A stretch of DNA of 49,059 nt from JAGLQA01 sp023135565 (lineage in GTDB: Bacteria; Acidobacteriota; Aminicenantia; UBA2199), in contig DAOWCY010000029.1 of the NCBI GenBank assembly GCA_030639305.1, positions 1 through 49,059 of the forward strand, in the 5' to 3' direction. The position numbers and the translations under genes are program-made. Position 1 is the first letter of the stretch. Every line of letters starts with the position of its first letter. Below are positions 1 through 6,636 of this stretch, piece after piece. The notes beneath the pieces are model-generated. The model did no database searches and was not told the origin of the DNA. It was given only the letters and a program-made list of their open reading frames with translations.

Positions 1-208
1 CGGGGCAGGACAGCCGGGTAGTTTCCACTATTGCCTATCTAACTATCACAGCCGGTCGTTTCTAAGCCCCAAAGAGCGGCGCGGGCGGCCTATGAGGGGC
101 TGCTTATCGGGACAGGACAGCCGGGTAGTTTCCACTATTGCCTATCTAACTATCACAGCCGGTCGTTTCTAAGCCCCAAAGAGCGGCGCGGGCGGCCTAT
201 GAGGGGCT
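1..208. repeat. Tandem direct repeat, two copies, period 107 bp
   Basis: Bases 1-101 recur almost unchanged at 108-208; the first copy begins at the window edge, so more copies may lie outside. Each unit ends in a GC-rich stretch around 'GGCCTATGAGGGGC', which matches the end of the REP-like hairpin family found elsewhere in the window. No convincing reading frame runs through it. Confidence 0.85.
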
Positions 209-332
209 TCGCGGCAGGGGTGGCGCTTTTGCTTCTAAGTAAACAAAAGTTTGGCTCCCGGCAGGGCCGCCGGAGGCAAGTCGTAAAGACCCGTTTGCTG
301 AATGCTGCTCTATGGCACGGGCGCCCTATTTT
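209..332. repeat. Degenerate MITE-like/REP-like repeat
   Basis: This stretch has the right-hand half of the window's main repeat family: 'AACAAAAGTTTGGC', a GGCAGGGCC block and a terminal GCCGCCGGAGGC. It then has 'CCCGTTTGCTGAA', which recurs near 32284 and 48967, and a partial REP-like block at 318-330. The 85-residue frame through here is repeat sequence and was not called. Nothing else was seen before the gene at 389. Confidence 0.6.
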
Positions 333-388
333 GAAAGAATTTTGGTTTCCACGCTTTACTATTATCGGATTTTATATTATAATAAGAC

Positions 389-733
389 ATGGTCGCAAAA
401 CAGAAAATCCAGGAAGAAAAGCTGTCCAACATTCTGAACCCGAAGAAAGCCAATAAAGATTTCAAAATCACTGTCCGGTTCCAGAAGCACCTGACCAGGA
501 AGTACGAAGAAGCCGTCACCCTGGCAAAAAAAAATAAATTCTTCCTGGAGGAAGGAGAAGGCGATTATTACAAGATATATGTTAGCTTTTATCCTGGAGA
601 TGTTGAAGCACTGTATAACATCTTCGAACTGGTGAAAGACCAGGAGACCACAAAAATTTACTTGAATAATAAGCTGATCCCTTATATCCAGGATTTGTGG
701 CTCTTTTTGATGTGGTTCTATAAGATAAAATGA
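389..733 (+). CDS. Hypothetical protein, 114 aa
   Basis: A lysine- and glutamate-rich soluble protein with no signal peptide and no motif I recognise. It has a basic N-terminus and a mixed aromatic/charged middle containing EEGEGDYYKIYVSF, which looks like beta strands, and an aromatic C-terminus (WLFLMWFYKIK). It is preferred over the 123-residue frame on the opposite strand because its composition is ordinary for a protein, whereas the opposite frame reads as hydrophobic, Cys/Phe-rich antisense. There is no strong Shine-Dalgarno sequence before the ATG. It stands alone upstream of the TPR lipoprotein gene, which has its own promoter, so the two need not be co-transcribed. Confidence 0.55.
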   Translation: MVAKQKIQEEKLSNILNPKKANKDFKITVRFQKHLTRKYEEAVTLAKKNKFFLEEGEGDYYKIYVSFYPGDVEALYNIFELVKDQETTKIYLNNKLIPYIQDLWLFLMWFYKIK

Positions 734-765
734 TTTTTTTTTCGACACTTTTTGTGAGAAATAAC

Positions 766-794
766 TTGACTTTTAGGCCATATTAAATTATAAA
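766..794 (+). promoter_or_regulatory. Sigma70-type promoter for the TPR lipoprotein gene
   Basis: TTGACT at 766-771 and TATAAA at 789-794 are separated by 17 bases. The gene start is 22 bases beyond, with the ribosome-binding site AGGAGG just before it. Confidence 0.6.
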
Positions 795-815
795 TACCTT
801 TACAGGAGGATTTCG

Positions 816-2636
816 ATGAAGAAGAAGAATACAACTTCACTGACACTACTAATCGTGATCGTGTTTTTAATGTTAGGCTTTTCTGCATGTCAAAAACTAT
901 CAATAACCAACCTGAAAGCAAACAACAATCTAAAGCTGGGCAACGGTTATTACCAGGAAGAAAAGTTTAAAAAAGCAGCGGAAGCATATGAAAAAGCCCT
1001 GGCCCTTAACCCGGAGCTAAAGATGATTTATTTCCATGTGGCCACAAGCTATGCCTCTGCGTATAAGCCTATGAAAGATGAGTTTAACCTTTCTCCCCTT
1101 TTAGAGAAAATCCGCAGTCAGGATGAAACGAAATTTTTCGCTTTCCTGGACTGCCGTTCGGGAAATGTGGAAAAATACCTGCTCGATAAATTGAAACAAG
1201 AGTTGGAGAAAGACTGTATTATCCAGGAGATAGCCTATAACGCCGAGGATCATACCCAGACCATTACCGCCCTTACCGATTTTTTAGCGGCAGATGCTGA
1301 ACCTGCCGCCGAAGAGGCCGCTGAAGGGGAAACCCCTGCCGCAGAGCCTGCTGCTGAAAAAGCCGCTGTCCCTACGGAAGCTGCCGCCGGTGAAGAAGGC
1401 GCTGAAGAAGAGGCACCCGCTCCTACCGAGAAGCTTTATGTGATTTCCGGTTTTCCTTACGAGCTTTTTTATAGAGACGAAGAAGAATTGACCGAGAATT
1501 TTAAACAGTTGGCTCCCGGGATCAACACGCTTGTCACTGAGAACAACTTCAAATGTGTTTTCTTTTATCCGCCGGAACTGGGAGACGCACTGGCCGATAC
1601 AGTCGGTGTCGTCGGGGTAAAAACTCCCCATTTACACAAATACAGCTTGTTCGGTGAAATTGCCATTCATTACTTAGGACTGGCCAGGGAATTAGACTCC
1701 GAAAATATCAAGATTGCTCATGTTCTCGGTGATCTTTATGAAAAAATGAACCAGATCGACAAGGCTGAAGCGGCTTATCTCGAAATTATGGAGAAATCGG
1801 AAGAGAATCCCAAAACTTACTATGTGCTGGCCAATTTTTACCAGAATCACGGTGAGTTAAAGAAAGCGGAAGCAATGTATAAGAGACGGATCGAGATGGA
1901 CCCGGAGAATCCCGAAGGTTATCATTATATTGCCGGCTATTACCAGAACAGGAGCATGTGGTATGAGGCTATAGAGAACTATGAGCTCAGGATTTCCGCC
2001 TATATAGACCCCGGCATAGTCAAGACTCACCGCGAAGTGCTGACACTCAACGAGGATGTGGACAAAATTAAAGGCAAAAAACAGTACCTGTCCAATGTCA
2101 GGAAAAATAAAGCCATACCTGCCGCCCAACGAAACGAATTGGGTGCAAAAATACAAAAGGAATTGGATGAATTAGGCACGGAAGCGGAACTTGCCACAAA
2201 GATAGAAGAGAAGCGGAAAGAGGTTGCAGCGCTCAGGACGGAAGCGGAAGGAAAAATCGCAGAATTCCCTCAAGAAAAGAAGAACCAGATCGCGGAAGCT
2301 TACTATATGTTAGGATTAGTACTGTGGAACCAGAGTCACCAGACCAGTCCCGAATACATGGGGCCGAAAGAACGGATGCTGGTCATCGAAAAAGGGATGG
2401 CGGTATTGAATAAAGCCAACGAATTAAGAGAGAACTACTATGAACCCTGGGCCATAATCGCGCTGCTTCACCTGCAAAAAATCACGGCCAATCCTTTAAA
2501 AGAAGTTGAGTATAGAGCGCAGTGGAAAGTTGCCTACGATAAAGCTATCTCCATCAGGGAACGGAACATGAAAAGAGAAAGATTGAGACAGGAACTGGAA
2601 CAAATGGGCGAAACTGCGGCCGAAGAAGGACAATAA
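816..2636 (+). CDS. TPR-repeat lipoprotein, 606 aa
   Basis: Probably an exported, lipid-anchored scaffold protein. The N-terminus is a short basic stretch, a hydrophobic run and a lipobox-like FSA|C at Cys25. A TPR-like pair follows (about residues 35-75: GNGYYQEEKFKKAAEAYEKA). Residues 158-202 are a low-complexity Ala/Glu/Pro linker. A second block of TPR helices lies at about 280-395 (IDKAEAAYLEIMEK, ELKKAEAMYKRRIE, WYEAIENYELRI), followed by a charged coiled-coil-like segment to about 480 and a final helical domain. The start is fixed by an AGGAGG site 6 bases upstream and by the promoter at 766-794. TPR lipoproteins usually hold envelope complexes together; the partner cannot be told from the sequence. 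Confidence 0.85.
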   Translation: MKKKNTTSLTLLIVIVFLMLGFSACQKLSITNLKANNNLKLGNGYYQEEKFKKAAEAYEKALALNPELKMIYFHVATSYASAYKPMKDEFNLSPLLEKIRSQDETKFFAFLDCRSGNVEKYLLDKLKQELEKDCIIQEIAYNAEDHTQTITALTDFLAADAEPAAEEAAEGETPAAEPAAEKAAVPTEAAAGEEGAEEEAPAPTEKLYVISGFPYELFYRDEEELTENFKQLAPGINTLVTENNFKCVFFYPPELGDALADTVGVVGVKTPHLHKYSLFGEIAIHYLGLARELDSENIKIAHVLGDLYEKMNQIDKAEAAYLEIMEKSEENPKTYYVLANFYQNHGELKKAEAMYKRRIEMDPENPEGYHYIAGYYQNRSMWYEAIENYELRISAYIDPGIVKTHREVLTLNEDVDKIKGKKQYLSNVRKNKAIPAAQRNELGAKIQKELDELGTEAELATKIEEKRKEVAALRTEAEGKIAEFPQEKKNQIAEAYYMLGLVLWNQSHQTSPEYMGPKERMLVIEKGMAVLNKANELRENYYEPWAIIALLHLQKITANPLKEVEYRAQWKVAYDKAISIRERNMKRERLRQELEQMGETAAEEGQ

Positions 2637-2879
2637 TAGACGTAATGTAACACTTAAGTAGTACAGATAGATCGTTTAAGTTGAGTGTGTTCGGCTGAGG
2701 AAGAGCGTGAAAGCTTTTTCTCAGCCTGGACTCTACTAATTTAATAAGAGAGAGGGATTGTACCAGATCGTTGATAATAAAGTCTTTTCCGGGGGATCGA
2801 TTTTTACTAATACTTCGTGAAAGTTTGCTAAAAAACAAACTTTCCGGTCAATCCGGGTGGATTTGAAATCCCCAGGCCC
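2637..2879. other. Intergenic region with two hairpins, then REP-like element
   Basis: GGCTGAG (2693-2699) pairs with CTCAGCC (2720-2726). GAAAGTTTG (2819-2827) pairs perfectly with CAAACTTTC (2836-2844) around an 8-base loop. Neither is followed by a clear U-run. The 94-residue minus-strand frame across this region has no supporting features and was not called. Confidence 0.5.
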
Positions 2880-2904
2880 CTAATAGGGTGCGGACGCCGT
2901 CCGC
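2875..2904. repeat. REP-like GC-rich hairpin
   Basis: The element reads GGCCCCTAATAGGG and then GCGGACG, C, CGTCCGC, a perfect 7-bp stem at 2890-2904. It overlaps the 3' end of the alpha/beta hydrolase gene and encodes its last residues and stop. Confidence 0.75.
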
Positions 2905-3650
2905 TTTTGTTTTGACCGGACTTTTTTCAGCCAGGGAACCGCACCCCGGAGGGCAGTGGTGAAACCCGAAGTATCGTAATGGTCCACGTTTTTTAGGACG
3001 ACAAATTCTACCGCCCTGCCCTTTGATTTTAAGGAAGCCACTATTTTTTCGGTGTTTGTTATGGGGAGTATCGTATCGGCACGGCTGTGAATGACGTAGA
3101 GGGGGATGTCCCCGATTTTATTAACGGTCTCCTCGTCGCTGTCCCCGGCAATGGGAATAGCGGCGGAAAAAAGCCCGGGATGCCGGGCTGCAAGGTACCA
3201 GGCGCCGATTCCCCCCATACTAAAACCGGTAACGATTATTTTTTTACTGTCTATCCGATAGTTTTTTCGAATATGTTCCAACAGTTCTAAAACCGCTGCT
3301 TCGCTGCCGGGATTAGCCCAGCCCTGCGCTCCTGTGGCAGGGCAGTCCGGAGCCGCGATAATTGCTCCTAATTCCCGCAGGCCCGGTTCTATCAGGCAGG
3401 CCAAAACTCCCCTGCCGTAATAGGGGGTAACCTGCCCTCCATAATGGAGGGCCAGGACCAAAGGCACCGGCTGCTGCGAATAAGAGCCGGGTATAGATAA
3501 AGTATAACGCATCTTCCGGCCATTTTTTAGAGTCAGCGTTTCTTCGTGGATACCGGGGCCATCAGCCATTTTCCCGGCTAACATCGACACCCCGGTCAGC
3601 ATAATAAAAACCAGGAAAAACAGCAGCTTGACAGTGAATAATTCTTTCAT
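2880..3650 (-). CDS. Exported alpha/beta hydrolase (PHB depolymerase/feruloyl esterase type), 256 aa
   Basis: A secreted serine esterase of the alpha/beta-hydrolase fold. The start chosen at 3650 has AAGGAG 6-8 bases upstream and opens with a signal peptide (MKELF, then a hydrophobic run to about residue 25). The longer frame back to 3794 runs through repeat sequence and is not used. The nucleophile elbow is GFSMGG, followed by IGAWYLAARHPGLF. The acid residue is probably the Asp in SRADTILP and the His is in VDHYD. The first strand has LVLALHYGG, which should form the oxyanion hole. The substrate is unknown, but an ester of a polymer or plant acid is typical for the family. The C-terminal tail KQKRTASAPY is encoded by the REP-like element, so the original C-terminus was probably different. 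Confidence 0.85.
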   Translation of the reverse strand: MKELFTVKLLFFLVFIMLTGVSMLAGKMADGPGIHEETLTLKNGRKMRYTLSIPGSYSQQPVPLVLALHYGGQVTPYYGRGVLACLIEPGLRELGAIIAAPDCPATGAQGWANPGSEAAVLELLEHIRKNYRIDSKKIIVTGFSMGGIGAWYLAARHPGLFSAAIPIAGDSDEETVNKIGDIPLYVIHSRADTILPITNTEKIVASLKSKGRAVEFVVLKNVDHYDTSGFTTALRGAVPWLKKVRSKQKRTASAPY

Positions 3651-3677
3651 ATTAGTACTCCTTTGGAGAAAATCACA

Positions 3678-3772
3678 AAAGCCCGCGGGGGTGCGGCGCA
3701 CCCAACCTCTGAGCCGCTCCGCGGGCCCACCACGTGGGCAGGGTATAAGCCGCTGCGCGGTAGTGCACCAAA
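3678..3772. repeat. Degenerate GC-rich repeat upstream of the hydrolase gene
   Basis: This stretch shows GAGCCGCTCCGCGGGCCC, CCACGTGGG and AAGCCGCTGCGCGG, all typical pieces of the dispersed repeat families. It lies between the divergent hydrolase promoter region and the Nif3 gene end. The open frames over it are repeat-derived. Confidence 0.5.
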
Positions 3773-3831
3773 AGCTGGAAATTTGCAATTTCAAACAAAT
3801 ACAAGTTACAATGTCCTAAATTTAAAGGGGC

Positions 3832-4626
3832 CTAAATAGGGTTGGGGATTTCCACATACCCGGTTTCCACGGCGAAGTTTTTCCCGATGTGCTCCATTAA
3901 AGCCAGTACTCCCGGTTTTTCCGAGTAGTAGTGGCCTAAGTCGATATAATTGGTACCGGTCTCATAGGAGAGAGCGGGAATGTGTTCCCTGATCTCGCCG
4001 CAAACAAAAGTGTCTACACCTGCTTCGACTGCTTTTTCATAACTATCGGATGAAGCGCCGGTTATAACGCTAATTTTTTTTGGAACTTCCGGCCCGTTCC
4101 TGAGGACGGTAAAGCCCTTTCTTTGCGATAAGGAGAATAGAGGGGCTTCTTTGCCGCTCCCCGGGAATTCGCCGCTTTGCAATTTATCATAAAAAATATC
4201 TATTATTTGGTCGAGGCTGAACTGTTTTACATTTTCGCCGCTAAACCCGACATCGAAAGGTTCTATGTTTCCTGCCTCGACAGCCGACAGCAGCAGGGCA
4301 TTGTGTCCCAATCGGGGATGGGCGTCCATCGGCAGATGAACCCCGAAAAGCGAAATATCGTTATCTAACAGCAGTTTGATTTTTTTCTTTTTGTGTCCTT
4401 TTAGAATGAAAAAGCCCTTATCGAAAATAGGGTGGTGCACGATAATGGCGTCGACTTTTTGTTCGATTGCCCGGTCTAACAGGCGCAAGTTAAAGGAGAC
4501 GCCGAAAAGGATTTTATCGATTTCTTCTTTTCCCTCCACCTGGAGGCCGTTGACGCAGTAGTCATCGAAGTTCTCGAAATTATAAAGTCGAGCCAAAAAG
4601 CGGTTCAACTCATCTCTTAGTACCAT
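3832..4626 (-). CDS. Nif3-like dinuclear metal-centre protein, 264 aa
   Basis: A member of the Nif3/YbgI family, which forms toroidal hexamers with a two-metal site. The exact reaction is unsettled; some members are annotated as GTP cyclohydrolase I type 2. Visible motifs are VDAIIVHHPIF (the two adjacent His ligands), GVHLPMDAHP with its Asp, and near the C-terminus DLGHYYSEKPGV, with the last His and Glu ligands. The N-terminal NGLQVEG motif is also typical. The length matches the short Nif3 form without the inserted PII-like domain. The gene stands alone, and its start at 4626 lies 5-10 bases after a weak AGGAGC-type site. Only the biochemical role is uncertain. Confidence 0.92.
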   Translation of the reverse strand: MVLRDELNRFLARLYNFENFDDYCVNGLQVEGKEEIDKILFGVSFNLRLLDRAIEQKVDAIIVHHPIFDKGFFILKGHKKKKIKLLLDNDISLFGVHLPMDAHPRLGHNALLLSAVEAGNIEPFDVGFSGENVKQFSLDQIIDIFYDKLQSGEFPGSGKEAPLFSLSQRKGFTVLRNGPEVPKKISVITGASSDSYEKAVEAGVDTFVCGEIREHIPALSYETGTNYIDLGHYYSEKPGVLALMEHIGKNFAVETGYVEIPNPI

Positions 4627-4695
4627 TTTTTGCTCCTGGGTTATTGATTATCTACCAAATAATTTTTTTTGAATACTTGATAGCAAGAAAGAATC

Positions 4696-4788
4696 TTATT
4701 CTTTTTTATCTTGTTTCTCTTTGTCTTCTTTAGGAGCAAATTGCTCTAATAATTCTTTGTTATCTAAGGTGTCCGATTTCTTTTTCAT
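4696..4788 (-). CDS. Possible 30-residue Lys/Glu-rich ORF overlapping the next gene's end
   Basis: A short frame begins at an ATG inside the last codons of the 73-residue gene, with GAGGA three bases upstream, and ends at 4696. The product starts MKKKSDTLDNKELLEQ and continues with charged residues (KEDKEKQDKKE). It could be a translationally coupled small protein. It could also be the original C-terminus of the upstream gene, separated by a frameshift in the A-rich run. Confidence 0.3.
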   Translation of the reverse strand: MKKKSDTLDNKELLEQFAPKEDKEKQDKKE

Positions 4789-4981
4789 ATTCCTCGATTG
4801 CAGATATCATCTCATCAGTCATAATAGAGAGATCATGCTCGATGGTATTCCTTTTTCGTCTTTTTTCACTTAACTGTTTAATGGTTCCCCACGACAGGCC
4901 GGTAAATCCAAATAAATCGAAAGTACCGGCAGCTCCTTCAAGAAAAGGGGACTCATGGTTCCACTTCAGTAAACTACCCAT
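4760..4981 (-). CDS. Small hypothetical protein, 73 aa
   Basis: A small soluble protein whose family I do not recognise. The start at 4981 is preferred over the ATG at 4993 because GAGG lies 7 bases before it. A promoter (-35 TTGAAA, 17-base spacer, -10 TATTAT) ends 18 bases upstream. The protein has a Gly/Phe-rich middle (EGAAGTFDLFGFTGLSWGT) and a charged, probably helical second half with KQLSEKRRKRN. It is transcribed toward the Nif3 gene and may be co-transcribed with it. It ends abruptly at EIGHLR, while an overlapping frame continues with a similar charged sequence, so a frameshift is possible. Confidence 0.55.
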   Translation of the reverse strand: MGSLLKWNHESPFLEGAAGTFDLFGFTGLSWGTIKQLSEKRRKRNTIEHDLSIMTDEMISAIEEYEKEIGHLR

Positions 4982-4998
4982 TTTTTGCCTCATGTATG

Positions 4999-5027
4999 AT
5001 AATAGTATAATTGTAACATTATTTCAA
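4999..5027 (-). promoter_or_regulatory. Sigma70-type promoter for the 73-aa gene
   Basis: On the minus strand, TTGAAA (5022-5027) and TATTAT (4999-5004) have a 17-base spacer, just upstream of the start at 4981. Confidence 0.5.
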
Positions 5028-5186
5028 GTCCTGTCCGCAACTTTATCCAGGTTTTGTTCAACCCCGGGGATTCGAGCACCCCGAAAAATTTCCGGGTCAT
5101 GCCGAAATTTGTTCATATCCCCCGAGATAGAATTGGAGGGAGGTCCTGTAGACCGATATTTTCGACCCGCTCCTTTTTTATGCACG

Positions 5187-5208
5187 GAGACGTAAAATTT
5201 TACGTCTC
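5187..5208. terminator. Perfect 22-bp palindrome beyond the kinase-GGDEF operon
   Basis: GAGACGTAAAA is followed directly by TTTTACGTCTC, an exact palindrome 32 bases past the stop of the GGDEF gene on the minus strand. It may act as a terminator, because U/A-rich sequence follows shortly after. A symmetric operator site is the alternative reading. Confidence 0.45.
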
Positions 5209-5239
5209 AAAAATCGTATAAACTGAGCATACTTCTTAA

Positions 5240-6211
5240 CTATTTCGCTTCCGGGGAATCCTCCTCTGTTATGACCATGTTTTTTCCCAGGTTTTTGCCT
5301 TCAAGAAGAAGTTTGCCCACCCGCTTAACCAGTTGGGAACAATCTTTCTTTTCCTTGCTTTGGGCAACACCGGCTGTTATGGTGACCCTTTTATCAATCT
5401 CTTCAAATGTTATTTTTTCAACACTGTCGCGGATGCGTTCCGCAATTACGACAGCTTCGTCCAAACCTGTTTCCGGCAGGATAATAAAAAATTCCTCCCC
5501 TCCCCAACGACCTACGGAGTCCACCTCTCGCACACTATCCCGCAGCACATTACTGATTTTTTTTATTACAATATCTCCTTTGGAATAACCATAAACAGTA
5601 TTAATACTTTTAAAATTATCGATGTCCAGCATGATGACACAAAACCGGCGCTTGTATCGTTTAGCACGCTCATACTCGTTTTTCAGTAATTCATCCATAT
5701 AACCTCTATTAAATAATTGAGTCATTCTATCGGTGACAGCTTTTTTTTCAATTACTTTTAACCGAATAAATTGCATGAAAAGGTGAAGTATTTCTGATGC
5801 GTTATATTTAATCTTTTTTCGAGATCCCCTGGTAACTGCGGCTAAAAATCCAGTTATTTCCGATTCCATTTTAATTTCTTTTATTATAAAATTTGTCCCT
5901 CCATATATTTGTTCCAATATGGCTTTCACTTCGTTCTTATCCCCAAAGCGGTTTGATTGGCTTAACAAATTAATATTTTCACCGGTAATTTGTTCATACT
6001 CTTCTCCCCTTTTAAGAAATAGATAAATTTCCTCAAAATTACCTTCATGCTGGAATTTTTCCTTAAAACCAAAAAAAAGGCTTTCTACCGATTCAAAGCT
6101 GTCGACTTCTTCCATAAAATCCCAGGCCAGCGCCAGGATATTCTCAATATCGATAATATATTCCAGGGCTTTTTGATAATTATTGTTAGCCGTTTTAGTA
6201 CCGTTACTCAT
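5240..6211 (-). CDS. GGDEF diguanylate cyclase with N-terminal sensor-like domain, 323 aa
   Basis: Predicted to make cyclic di-GMP from two GTP. The C-terminal half is a complete GGDEF domain: DRMTQLFNRGYMDE at its start, LDIDNFKSIN for metal and base binding, and the active-site loop GGEEF. An RxxD inhibitory site (REVD) lies exactly five residues before GGEEF, so product feedback inhibition is likely. The first 150 residues resemble a GAF-like or other input domain, with no membrane segment, so the enzyme should be cytosolic. The start at 6211 has GGAAGG upstream and overlaps the receiver gene's end by 8 bases (ATGAGTAA), implying translational coupling. It is the likely output of the upstream kinase and receiver. 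The longer start at 6247 is less likely. Confidence 0.92.
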   Translation of the reverse strand: MSNGTKTANNNYQKALEYIIDIENILALAWDFMEEVDSFESVESLFFGFKEKFQHEGNFEEIYLFLKRGEEYEQITGENINLLSQSNRFGDKNEVKAILEQIYGGTNFIIKEIKMESEITGFLAAVTRGSRKKIKYNASEILHLFMQFIRLKVIEKKAVTDRMTQLFNRGYMDELLKNEYERAKRYKRRFCVIMLDIDNFKSINTVYGYSKGDIVIKKISNVLRDSVREVDSVGRWGGEEFFIILPETGLDEAVVIAERIRDSVEKITFEEIDKRVTITAGVAQSKEKKDCSQLVKRVGKLLLEGKNLGKNMVITEEDSPEAK

Positions 6212-6620
6212 CGGTCTTTCCTTCCAGTATACCTTTAAGCGCCTCACGGAAATCTAACCCGGGCATGGGTTTCCTGAAAAAATGTTTTACATTATCTAAT
6301 TGCCGAGCTTGCTCCGCGGCGGAATCATCGCCCCGACCGGTAATCACAATGATAGGAATACCCGGGTGAGTTTTCAGCAAATCGCGGGCAAACTTGATTC
6401 CGGCATCCCAATCGATATCTTCTCCTTCCCGTTTCGGCAGCATGATGTCCAATAAAATCACTACAGGATGCTCCTGTTCCAGGGCAGCCCGGGCTGCTTC
6501 GACGGTTTCCACTATTTCTACCCGGCAGTCCATTCCAAATGCAGCAATAATCCCCTCAACGCGTAATTTAAGGGAATCACCGGGGATCATTTCGTCTTCC
6601 ACGATTAAAATATAGTCCAT
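6204..6620 (-). CDS. Stand-alone response-regulator receiver domain, 138 aa
   Basis: A single CheY-like receiver with no output domain. Acidic pocket residues are in VEDE (8-10), the phospho-acceptor is Asp58 in ILLDIMLP, the switch Thr94 is in VITGRG and the conserved Lys117 is in FRKP. An unusual insert, KREGEDIDWDAG, follows the phosphorylation site, a region that often contacts partners. The start follows AGGAGGAAAGACT. It lies 16 bases after the histidine kinase and overlaps the GGDEF gene by 8 bases, so it probably carries phosphate from that kinase to the cyclase or to the NTPases by protein contact. No DNA-binding domain is present. Confidence 0.93.
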   Translation of the reverse strand: MDYILIVEDEMIPGDSLKLRVEGIIAAFGMDCRVEIVETVEAARAALEQEHPVVILLDIMLPKREGEDIDWDAGIKFARDLLKTHPGIPIIVITGRGDDSAAEQARQLDNVKHFFRKPMPGLDFREALKGILEGKTDE

Positions 6621-6636
6621 AGTCTTTCCTCCTTAT

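Noticed and set aside
377..748. 123-residue minus-strand frame opposite the first hypothetical gene
   Set aside because: Hydrophobic, Phe/Leu/Cys-rich antisense composition and no ribosome-binding site. The plus-strand frame is more protein-like.
2693..2844. Riboswitch or other structured RNA after the TPR lipoprotein gene
   Set aside because: Only two simple hairpins are seen, with no recognised aptamer core and no downstream gene on that strand.
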